From Ophiura sarsii (Eukaryota; Echinodermata; Ophiuroidea; Amphilepidida; Ophiuridae): DNA of 64,000 bases. The first letter of the stretch is position 1, and every line of letters starts with the position of its first letter. The translations under genes and the position numbers were made by a program. Below the pieces are notes generated by a model. The model was not told the DNA's origin. It was given only the letters and a program-made list of their open reading frames with translations, and did no database searches. This document shows, in pieces, positions 43,661 to 53,099 of the stretch. Where the stretch lies: NCBI GenBank assembly GCA_035610835.1, contig CM069441.1, positions 87,555,574 to 87,619,573 on the forward strand, read 5' to 3'.

Positions 43661-44613
43661 ACATTAATTGACATTAAATACCATTATTTTAGTTAGTATC
43701 AGTGACCTTTAAAAAGGAAAACATGTAGTAGCCTATTCAGCTTTTTATTTTACAAACGGTGAAATCATGTAATTTACAGGCATTTACTGACAATTCTACG
43801 GGATTTCACTGTAATTCTGCTGCAATATCTTACGGTGTCCATTGTGTTTACACCTGGGCCACATTCCACACATAGCTAGCTTACGCGCACACTAACAGGT
43901 GAATGTATTGTATTTCAATGGCGATCAATACGCTGCAGAGCCGCCGAGAGGTCATGGGCCTCTATTTCACACGCAATATTCCTGTAAGAAATTATACTGC
44001 TCAGGTTTATAACATGTAAACACATGTCAGGTGGAAAGCCCGCAATGGTGGAGATCTACAATTTTTGAACCCCACTTCAGTGGATATGAGGTCACGGGGA
44101 TGACCGCCAAGGGTCCTATTTTTCAACCGTCTGGTAAATGAATGACCCCTCAACAATGCACATTTTCCATCACACTAGATAAATGCCAAAGAAGATTTGA
44201 AAGACACCACCACAATGCATTGTGGTTTTTGCAAAATGCCCTAATTCTGGTCTCCAATTTGTCTCGGTTCCCATAGACATATGCACACAACCATGGCGTC
44301 ATAGCGCGTTTATCGTAGGAGCTTAGGTTCTAGTTTACGTCAATGAATACATTAGTTATCAGTGTTCCTTTTGTCTTATTTCTAAAACCAAGAGCTTGAC
44401 AAATGCATCGTGTGAAAAAAGCTTTAGTTGCCTGGCATTCGCGCAATGCATTGTGAGAAGAACATAACATCTTCTCTGGATAAATGCAAATACAATAACA
44501 CGGATAACATATTTTTTGTAAATAATATTCCTATGATATACCCGCATGGATACTACCGCAATTGTAAGTCACACACACAAAAAGACCAGCAATATTTGAA
44601 CCTTACGATAAAA

Positions 44614-44890
44614 GGGGTCAAACTCGCTAGTCATAAGGGTCGCTAGTCATAAGGGTCATTAGTCATAAACCCTAACCCTAACCCCAATCCTAACCTAACC
44701 CTAACTCTAACCATACCCTACCCTACCCTAGCCCTAACTCTAACTCTAACCCTAACCCTAACCCTAAACCTAACCCTTAACCTACCCATAACCTAACCCT
44801 AACCCTAAGATACTTTTATGACTAGCGAACTCGTGGTATAGGAAAATAAACGTTATGACTAGCGACCCTTATGACTAGCGGGTAGACCCC
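44614..44890. mobile_element. Mini-element carrying telomeric repeats, TSD GATAAAA
   Basis: The left end GGGGTCAAACTCGCTAGTC and the inverted right end (GGGGTCTACCCGCTAGTC on the other strand) bound 277 bp. GATAAAA directly abuts both ends (44607-44613 and 44891-44897), extendable to CGATAAAA if the terminal C is shared. Each end carries three GCTAGTCATAA-type units. The centre is a TTAGGG-type telomeric tract. No coding capacity. Confidence 0.75.
44669..44808 (-). repeat. Interstitial telomeric repeat tract
   Basis: About 140 bp of CCCTAA units (TTAGGG on the minus strand) with variants CCCTA, CTCTAA, CCCCAA and CCATA. Perfect runs of three units occur near 44748-44766. Located inside a TIR-bounded element rather than at a chromosome end. 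Confidence 0.9.
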
Positions 44891-45474
44891 GATAAAAGAT
44901 GTACTGTGCTTGGTTAAATTATGTAAGAATATTTTCGGTATTGGAATGAACCAATCTCTGCCTGACATGTAGTTTAAAACGGCTATTTTGTATAAAACGT
45001 GCAAGACGTTACCATAAAAATAATACTGGAAGGCAATGACATTACGAACTTCAAATGTACGTCAATCAGTTAAATTTTATTCCAGATTGACGATGATAAT
45101 AGCTCTCTCTTAAAGGTAGTAGTAAAACTGTATATAAATCATGGGCTACGCACGTTTTTCTATTTAACAAAACCGAGACAGCTGAAACGCATTATACAGC
45201 TTTACACAAAACCAGTAATTATCTATGCTAGATCTCCCAGGAGGGATAAATAACGTCAAGACATCACCATCTTATTTAACGAAAGCACACGATTTATAGC
45301 AGACATTTTCTTCTTTTAGACAGAATGTGTACGTATTGCGCCTTATTTATATAGGTATACAGTTTCCCCACAACGTTTGTATATAATTAGAGTGAAATTA
45401 AGTTATAAATGTTAATGCATGCGATTCTGCAAGCGGTTTAATCTTTACGCTATATGATGGAAGCAATAGTACAC

Positions 45475-45719
45475 ACTTAAAAATAGGTAGTCAAAAATGA
45501 CCCTATAATAGTCATTTTTGACCCCATTTTGAGGGTCAACTATGCACCGAACCCATTAGGGTCATTTATAACCCTGTAGATGTAGTCAAATAATTTTGAC
45601 CATGGTGGTAGTCAATATGACCTGAATGTAGTCATTAATTACTACAAAAGGGGTCAAAATTGACTACATCACGAGTCAATATTTATGGAAAGGGTCAAGA
45701 TGGTAGTCAATAATGACTT
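45475..45719. repeat. GTCA/TGAC palindromic repeat cluster
   Basis: Motifs of the form TAGTCAAAAATGACC, TCATTTTTGACCCC, GGGTCAAAATTGAC and TAGTCAATAATGAC recur at least nine times in 245 bp, in both orientations. The cluster runs into the assembly gap, so its right part is missing. Confidence 0.75.
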
Positions 45720-45819
45720 NNNNNNNNNNNNNNNNNNNNNNNNNNNNNNNNNNNNNNNNNNNNNNNNNNNNNNNNNNNNNNNNNNNNNNNNNNNNNNNNN
45801 NNNNNNNNNNNNNNNNNNN
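45720..45819. other. Assembly gap (100 N)
   Basis: Placeholder of 100 N directly after the GTCA/TGAC palindromic cluster, which probably broke the assembly. Confidence 0.95.
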
Positions 45820-46099
45820 GCATCCTTTCTTGTTTACATGCGAGTTAACATAATCAAGTTACCCTATGCTATGAAATGCTTGATTGCTTATAATGTTCTA
45901 AATTTTAATTAAAAACTGACATTTTCCATATTTTTGTTGGTGGGATATTCAAATATGAAAATGCAATGTGTGCCATTTCAATTGAAAATCACTGTGCTCG
46001 TGGACAAATATGTAAATTTGGTGGTTGTGCAGCAAAGAGAGTCACCAAAGACAAACGAAACTATGCTATTGACTTCATTTTTTCACACAAAGTTTAGGA

Positions 46100-46981
46100 T
46101 TAGGGTATGTGTGGGTAATACGGGACCGTAAGGTAATACGGGACCGCATCACTAAAATCTCACAGCCGTCTGGCATTACTAGCACTTTAAATAGCGCCCT
46201 CTATAGATAGATCAAACCCTTAGTGAATTTCATGACTATTATAATTATCAAAGCTACCGGAAGAATTACCAGCCAGAAAATCACCACAACCTGTCAAGGT
46301 AAGGAAAAATGCACCATATTTTTGGTCTAATATAAAAATAGTGTTTTCATAGAATATGATGGTAAAGAAAAGGAAAGCGGGCGTGACCTGAATTCTTGCA
46401 TTATTAAGCATGTTTCAGGTGTTGTCCAACATGTATTATGTGTGTGCTTCGCTAGTACAGTGTACATTGGTGTTATAATGCATTGAATGGGAGGCCGTGG
46501 GTTCACAATTGGTGAAGGTAATAATGGGACAGCCAGCATGACGGTATGCAAATGTCTTAAAGGTCCCGTATTACCCACACCTACCCTACTTTTTGTTTTG
46601 TTTTTTTGTAACAATGTACCTTTTTTTGTACCAATGTACTTCATGCATTATTATCTCTTAAATGGATTACTGGACCATTATTTATGGTTTTTTAACAGTT
46701 ACTCTTTAAATAAATATGTCAAATAACTTTTCATACCAAAACAATGTCCTCAAAAAATGTCCCATATTACCTTCACGTGTAGGTAAGAGGGGCATTTATG
46801 ATGACGTCAGTATTTGATATAACAGCCAAACAAAACATAGTATGACTCTGTTTTTTATTATAATAAAGGTTTATAAAATGTAGATTACAAATAACAAACT
46901 TTGCTTAAATTTGAGTCAGTTATTTTGTATTTTAATTATACAAATGTCTTAAAGGTCCCGTATTACCCACACCTACCCTAA
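46100..46981. mobile_element. TIR element(s) with TTAGGGTAKGTGTGGG ends
   Basis: The left end TTAGGGTATGTGTGGGTAAT then ACGGGACC is matched inverted at 46550-46590 and again at 46935-46981 (GGTCCCGTATTACCCACACC, TACCCTAA). The two right ends are direct repeats including CAAATGTCTTAAAGG. A further inverted pair, AAGGTAATAATGGGAC near 46515 and GTCCCATATTACCTT near 46755, lies inside. Either a 490-bp element with a duplicated right part or two overlapping copies. Confidence 0.7.
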
Positions 46982-47449
46982 GTATGTCATTCTTGCGACG
47001 TTTAAAAAGTTTTAAAATTCATTTTGGTTTAGAAAACAAAATGGCTTCTTTCCACTATTGCAGTTTTTTGACTCACCCTGTATATGAGCCTCACCCACTT
47101 TTCTAAACCATAAACAATGTCCCACGTGTGCCAACGTCGACAATTTATCATGTATCGCGCAACAAACAAAACAATTTTAACACCACAAAAACAAACAGCA
47201 AACAAACCCTAAACAAGCTGAACAATCCGACTGACCGACCAAAAAACTAACCTAAATACTAGTAACCAAAACATTTTTCAGTTCCCAAGACCGTGGCACA
47301 TGAACCCCGACATAAACCACACAAAATCAATTTTTGTCACTCATCATTTCTGCTTCTGAAAGCTCATGAGACGGTTCCATCCATCCTGTTTCAACTGTAT
47401 CACCTTATTTTTTAAAAATCGCGGCCTCACATTACCCGTCCCAAATTAA

Positions 47450-47800
47450 AGGTATATGACCCGATCACATTTTTGTGGCTATGATTTTTTTTCACATCAA
47501 TATATTTTGGTATCAGAAGAATCCCCATATTTTTTCTCATTATGTCTGTAAAATATTATGGGCCAGAAATGTTTCATTTGGGAAATTATAGGCTAAATGT
47601 GGTGAATTGCTGCCAAAGGTGGTTAACCACCAACCAATCTGTGTACTACTTACTCAATGGGCACGTGTCTTTTGACCTTGCGCTTCTAAAAATAGAACCA
47701 TTGAGTTATGCAACTCAAACTTTGGAATGCAACAATTTTAAGGATATGACCTTACATGAATAGAAAATAGAAAACATCAAGTTGAAAATCGGGTCATTGT
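47450..47800. mobile_element. MITE, second copy of the 39.9-kb family
   Basis: Shares with 39905-40262, in order, AGAATCCCCATATT-like, TCTCATTATGTCTGTAAAAT, CTGCCAAAGGTGGTTAACCAC, TGTGTACTACT, CTCAATGGGCA, GAGTTATGCAACTCAA and AAAACATCAAGTTGAAAATC, in the same orientation. It lacks the extra inverted flanks of the first locus. Confidence 0.75.
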
Positions 47801-48223
47801 CTCTCAAATCCACCCCTGATAACCGAAACCAACCAAAGGTTGATTGTTGAAATCTTAACATTAACTGATGTAAAGGGTGTGGCCCGCGACCCGGGTGTGG
47901 TCAATTGTAAAGATACCAACCCGTATAGTGATTTTGGTTCAGTTGTTAACAGTGTCCGAATTCAATAATAATTCAAAAGTGGAAGGCAACCCAAATTGAA
48001 TTTAATAACGCTGACTTGAAGCTTTAAAATTTATAGCGTATTGAAGAAAACAAATTAAACAATATTTCGCCTAAAATACAGCATCAAGGCCTATTTTTAA
48101 TTTCAAAAATGATATTTTATTTGTAAAAATGTAATGTTTAAAGATATCTATGAATGCAGTAAAACAATTTTAATACGAATGATACACCACATATAACATT
48201 TATACATCAACTAGCCGGTAAAA

Positions 48224-48247
48224 TTTCCCATTGATCACAATGGGAAA
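48224..48247. repeat. 24-bp perfect palindrome
   Basis: TTTCCCATTG and CAATGGGAAA flank ATCA or GATC-like centre bases. It lies about 190 bp upstream of the tweety start codon, and a regulatory role is only a possibility. Confidence 0.6.
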
Positions 48248-48434
48248 ATATTTGTGCAATGACTGATCCATAGATTCACTTGCATACGCGGCTCCCGAAT
48301 AACTTGTGAACAGTTACAGTAGCCGGTAGTAAACTCACTTGAAAATGTACCAAACAACATAGAGAACAAACGTGGAATATTAGTTGGATAATACATACTT
48401 TTAGTTTTGGATATACGGAAACCGATTTGTCAAT

Positions 48435-48586
48435 ATGTGGCAACTTATCCCATACTATTATTCGGAAAATTACGTGGTGTATTGGCTCGCCCAGTGGTTC
48501 AATGGTTGGCCGCATATTTCTTACGATGGATTTAAAATTCACGGATCAACATTTGATCCCGAGGATAAAACTTATGTCGAAGTAAA
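48435..48586 (+). CDS. Tweety-like exon 1
   Basis: ATG at 48435, in-frame TAG upstream at 48402. 152 coding nt ending in phase 2. MWQLIPYYYSENYVVYWLAQ begins the protein. The donor GTGAAT is weak but is the only one compatible with exon 2. Confidence 0.65.
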
Positions 48587-51327
48587 GTGAATGGTTTAGG
48601 TTTACTTTAGTGTGATGAAATAGTTAACAAACATGGAAATTATGAACATGATGAAGACTTCCGCTGCGCTGATTGAAGTTGAATGTGAAGTTCGGAGACT
48701 TCATCATAAATAAGCATAACAATACATAAGCATAACAAAAACATTGTATTAAATCAGAGACATGTCTCTGGTAGTGGTATATTAAATCGAAGTCAAACAC
48801 ACTGTACTGTATGCATGTAGTGTACAGTATAATAGTTGGTATATAGTCACTTAAGTCTATTTGTCCATCATGAGACAGTGTCGTAACTGCGTCATTCACT
48901 AATTATTGTAGATATAAATGCGCACGCTTGTCAAAGCGCTGGCGTACACACTCGCATAGAAAGCGGAATACACATACGCGTTCGTACATACATGTAATAT
49001 GTATATGTCATGATATGTTCATACTGCCTGCGCCTGTTAGTGTTCAGTTAGTTACGTCACTGTCCGGAGGAAGGGAAATAGAGAATAGCAGTGTGAGCTG
49101 TCACGTTGTACCGTCCATGTCTTGTCAAGGGCAAGGCAAGAAAAACCAAAGTAATTTATCCCATTCTTAGAATGGATAAATTACTTTAGTTTAAGGCCCT
49201 TCAGTTCACAATTGATTTTGAGTTTCCTGTTGCAGGTTTTAAAAAAGGGACGAGGTGACTTTTAATTATTAATTATTAATCTTTTATTTTCTTTATTTTG
49301 AAACTAATTATTTTGTGGTCGTAGCCAATTTCAACCCCTAAATATTGAGGACTCTGCATTAATTATTTTCCAAGTAGGCCTATAATGAATTTGATACCCA
49401 AGTAATAATGCAATCATTTTCTATGTTTGTACATCATCATAGCTGATATGATTACAGTCAGAAAGTAGCAAATAAAGTTTATTGAAGTCATTTTAAAGGC
49501 GAAAATTCTAAGTAAAAATAAATAATTAAATATTTTGTAATTCTCGATTTCGGACTTGGGTGACAACAGGTACTCAAAATCAATTGTGAAGGGGCCTAAT
49601 GGAATAATAAAAGGTAAACTATACTTCATTGATTGGAAGACGATGATTTCCACTCGATAGAATGACGTTATCAGGCATGAGAATTTTCAGTTTTTAAACT
49701 GAATTTCAGTTTTTTTTTCTGGTCCAAACTTCCGCACTTTCTTTCATTTTAGCCTGTTTTAGCCCGATTTCACGCACCTTTTCAGTTTTTTCAGTTTTTT
49801 TCATGGGTTTTCATTCTCATGCCTGCGTTATAATTGCTGGTTCCCAATTTTAAATACGATTTATCCGTTTCAAATTGGGAGCCGTATTTAAAATTAGGAA
49901 CCAGCGTCATTCTATCGAGTGGAAATCATCGTCTTCCATTGATTGACTGTACACACCAGGCCTCAAATTAAGGCCTAAAAAAAGAAGAAGTTTGATTGCG
50001 TAACATGACCAAAGGGTAGGCCTAGGTCGGTCGGGATTTTTTTATTTTTTTAATTTATTTTTTTAAGATCATCTACTTTTGAACACTTAAAAGACAGCAG
50101 TACACACAAATGAAGAGATGGCAAAAATTCCCTTTTCTTTACACATTTTTCTCTTTTCTTTAGAAACCAACAGACTCTATGAGTACAAGTTTTCTGAAGT
50201 TTTAAACAATAACAAACTTCAGATTTCAGGTTTTTGTTGTTGTTTTTTCCCCTCAAAAAAATAAAAAATATTCAGGGTCGGCGATGTATTTAAGGTCGGT
50301 CGGGTTACGCCAATCAAAAAAAAAAAATTAGGCCTAAGACATGGAGAGGAGCCCAGCAATTTAATAAGGCAATTTGAAGGGGAAGGGGTGCCAACTTTCT
50401 CATGGGCACCAATGTACTTTTGTCAAAATGAAAACAGCCAGAAATTGAGGGCATCATCAAGGCAACTAGGTGGCTTCGATGCCTATTTGAAATTGAGCCC
50501 TGGTACACACAAACCGTAAATAGTCAAATATGTATAGTGAAGTGTAAAACAGTTAACTCTGTCAAATTAATTCATCATCCACCTAATAAAATACAGGATT
50601 GCCCATTGTTGGTCATCATATTACGTCACTGTCTCGTGATGGACATGTACTATAGCCTAGGGCCCAGGGTCTGTAAACAAACCCAGACTACAAAATTATT
50701 TGAAATATCTTGTATGACAATGATTTCAAGTTTATTTAATGTTGTCATCTGCCATCTTCTGTCTATCTCTCTCTCTCTCCATCAGACGCTGATATTCTGG
50801 GGTGGCATCCCCATAGTGTGGCTCATCATAACACTTGAGTGTTATTTGTGTATTGAGCCCTGGTACACACAAACCGTAAATAGTCAAATATGTATAGTGA
50901 AGTGTAAAACAGTTAACTCTGTCAAATTAATTCATCATCCACCTAATAAAATACAGGATTGCCCATTGTTGGTCATCATATTACGTCACTGTCTCGTGAT
51001 GGACATGTACTATAGCCTAGGGCCCAGGGTCTGTAAACAAACCCAGACTACAAAATTATTTGAAATATCTTGTATGACAATGATTTCAAGTTTATTTAAT
51101 GTTGTCATCTGCATCTTCTGTCTATCTCTCTCTCTCTCCATCAGACGCCTGATATTCTGGGGTGGCATCCCCATAGTGTGGCTCATCATAACACTTGGAG
51201 TGTTATTTGTGTATTGCTGCTGCCAATGTTGTAGAAGACACCGACATTTCAACACAGGAATTCAGAGGCAAATCAAAATGGCCAAGATATACCAATGGAT
51301 ACTTGTCACTCTGGTGTTATTATGCAT
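48435..51327 (+). CDS. Tweety homologue (TTYH-like), exons 1-2
   Basis: Tweety-family membrane protein, a five-helix dimeric plasma-membrane protein associated with chloride or volume-regulated conductance, although channel activity is debated. Exon 1 (48435-48586) begins at ATG after an in-frame stop and encodes the extracellular N-terminus with WFNGWPHISYDGFKIHG and STFDPEDKTYVEV. Exon 2 (51145-51327) continues RLIFWGGIPIVWLIITLGVL then FVYCCCQCCRR, the first helix with its Cys-rich and basic cytoplasmic edge, then IYQWILVTLVLLCM. The FxP-x-x-x-x-Y segment, the PxVWLIxTL-like helix and the CC-basic motif are typical of tweety. Phases agree (2 out, 2 in, 2 out) using donor AAA|GTGAAT at 48587. 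An alternative donor at 48582 would not fit exon 2. Later exons were not found. Confidence 0.75.
49148..49187. repeat. 40-bp near-perfect hairpin
   Basis: AAAGTAATTTATCC pairs with GGATAAATTACTTT, and the interior CATTCT pairs with AGAATG. One extra C is the only mismatch. Located in tweety intron 1. Confidence 0.85.
49192..49600. repeat. Inverted repeat pair, ~400 bp apart
   Basis: TTAAGGCCCTTCAGTTCACAATTGATTTTGAG at 49191 is matched by inverted CTCAAAATCAATTGTGAAGGGGCC ending near 49600, including a shared CAACAGG-type block. Possibly a MITE of about 400 bp. No target duplication was noted. Confidence 0.6.
49620..49945. repeat. Three-tier nested hairpin
   Basis: The outer arms, 49631-49666 and 49904-49940, are perfect or nearly perfect complements (GGAAGACGATGATTTCCACT and its inverse). 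Inside, CAGGCATGAGAA at 49673 pairs with TTCTCATGCCTG near 49815-49826, and GGTTCCCAATTTTAAATACG pairs with CGTATTTAAAATTAGGAACC at about 49838-49905. Confidence 0.85.
50015..50335. repeat. Paired GGTCGGTCGGG blocks with poly-T/A
   Basis: TAGGCCTAGGTCGGTCGGGATTTTT at 50019 and AAGGTCGGTCGGGTTACGCC at about 50291 are followed by T-rich or A-rich runs, and TTAGGCCTAAGAC closes the stretch. A related GGGCCCGACCGACCC block is at about 12330. Probably an old repeat. Confidence 0.45.
50492..51215 (+). repeat. 360-bp tandem duplication into tweety exon 2
   Basis: 50492-50851 and 50852-51215 are the same sequence. The only differences seen are three single-base indels: GCCATC against GCATC, GACGCTG against GACGCCTG, and CTTGAG against CTTGGAG. 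No substitution was noticed. The first copy includes the intron 3' end, the CTCTCTCTCC polypyrimidine tract, the acceptor and about 65 bp of exon 2, but two of its indels break the exon frame. Junctions share ATTG. Confidence 0.95.
51145..51327 (+). CDS. Tweety-like exon 2
   Basis: Acceptor CTCTCTCCATCAG at 51144 and donor GCAT|GTAAGT at 51328. 183 nt, phase 2 at both ends. It encodes the first transmembrane helix, a Cys/Arg/His-rich cytoplasmic edge and the start of the second helix. Confidence 0.8.
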
Positions 51328-51344
51328 GTAAGTTGAGTGGGGGC

Positions 51345-52735
51345 AGGGGTAGCGCTAGGTTTTTAAATTAGGGGTTTTTAGAACCCTGAAACCCATAAAA
51401 GTATGAAAAATAAGGGGTTATTTTGGGATTTTCAGCTAATTTATTGCGCCAAAATGAAAAAATATGCGCTAAACGCGCAAGAACCCCCAGTAGCGCTATG
51501 TCTGAGGGGGGGGGGGGGGGAGAGGGAATCAATCAATCTTATTGTATACAGGGGTGTGAGAGGGCTACAAATAAAAAAGAAGAGAAAAACAGACAAAAAT
51601 TAGGAAAACAGCGTACAATTGTGGGAATACATGCCAAATATGGGCTGAAAGAAAAGAAAAGGCTGACATTTTGGCATAAGAAAAATTTAATAAAGAGGAA
51701 ATCAATTAAAAAGAGGAACTCTCATACCCCTGTGTATAGTATTCTATACCCCTGTGTATAGGATCTTGAGAAGTGCCACTTTTTCTGAAAACATCATTTT
51801 GGGGAGTGACTGTTTTAGGAAAATTACGGTGGTAAAACATGATATTGAAAAGGGGAAACTTTCTTTGGGTAGTCAAGCGTTTATCCCTTTTCATAAGGAA
51901 TCCAGCTTTCGGCAGCTTGGTGCTAAGCATTGGTTTCCAGTTTCCAATACGATTTATTCGTAAAATATATACTACCGGGTTCCAAATTGTCGGTTCCTTT
52001 CATCTATGCTTAGCACCAAGCTGCTCAAAATGAGATTCTTTCATAAGTGTTTCAATTTCTCAAATTTGTTAATTGTGTGTGTAGAACAAACAAACATGAT
52101 CATTTTAGAGGGGCTTCCTTACTTCTTTTGAACATTTTGTTTTGTAAAATGTACAGAAAATAAAAAGAAATACAGCTTGTGGACTCATTTTTTCAAGAGT
52201 ATTACTTCAAATATATTCACAAACTAGGTATTTATTACTGACAAGCTTGTTTAATGTTGTGCCAGACCAGATGTAAAATCTCACATTTTTCCAAAGTAAA
52301 CAATATGTCCCTGTTGATGTCATGCAGATCAGTATCAAAAATTCATTTCAAATTTCAATACAAAAAGTAAATCTCAAAAAAGTTTTATGTTGTGGACATC
52401 AAAGAATCAGAATTTCTGAAATGGAAGATGATAATTTTGTTGAAATTCCATGACATTTATGAGTGGAAATCATAGGATCATTAAAAAAACCACCTCCCCC
52501 ACCACCAGGCTGCCCACCACCAATAGATCCACTTATTTGTCAAAATTACTGTGTGAAAGAGTGTACATTGTACATGGTTCATATGCGCTGGAAAGATCTC
52601 TTTTACACACTATGTAAGCAAGCATTACCAACAATATTGCACAATTATATTATAGACCTACTGCGTTAGTATTTTGTACTATCATGTTCAGTTTTAGAGT
52701 AAAGGTACTTAATTAGATGTAAGGCCAAAAAGAGT
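51345..52735. other. No gene recognised
   Basis: Contains a G15 tract at 51506-51520, a duplicated TACCCCTGTGTATAG at 51724-51761 and the inverted pair CAGCTTTCGGCAGCTTGGTGCTAAGCA / TGCTTAGCACCAAGCTG (51902-52023). No coding exon of the tweety gene was recognised here. Confidence 0.4.
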
Positions 52736-52744
52736 TTCGTTTGT

Positions 52745-53090
52745 AAGATGGTTGTAATTATTTGTTTATTTATTTATTCGGAAAATGCTTTCAAAGCAGC
52801 GGCACCCACCAGTAGAATGTGCATACATCCAAAATACAAAAAGGTGCAATAATATAAAAACAAGAGAGAGAGAGGAGAAAACATACAAATATCATGAAAA
52901 ATATATAAATGAATGCATCGAGATGGGCTCATAAAGTCATGTAATGTTTTAGACATAATATGACCAAAGAAACTGGCAAAGTTGTTAAATGGATAGAATG
53001 GAATAGTCCCGTTCAATGCGGTACCAGTTCGAGGCTCTCCTCGTAAATGGTGGACCATGCAATCAAAGGGGCGAATAACCTGCCACATTG
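52745..53090 (-). repeat. Possible LINE 3' end
   Basis: The minus strand carries a 104-codon open frame followed by an AATAAATAAATAAACAAATAA tail at about 52757-52780, the layout of the 3' end of a LINE. The frame has no clearly recognised reverse-transcriptase motif, so the call is tentative. Confidence 0.35.
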
Positions 53091-53099
53091 GACTGACTG

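Noticed and set aside
44669..44808. Chromosome end
   Set aside because: Unique sequence continues on both sides and the tract is enclosed by inverted repeats and a target duplication.
50537..51331. 264-codon open reading frame containing two near-identical halves
   Set aside because: It is read-through of intron plus tweety exon 2 across the 360-bp tandem duplication. The splice acceptor at 51144 and the family similarity support only the last part as coding.
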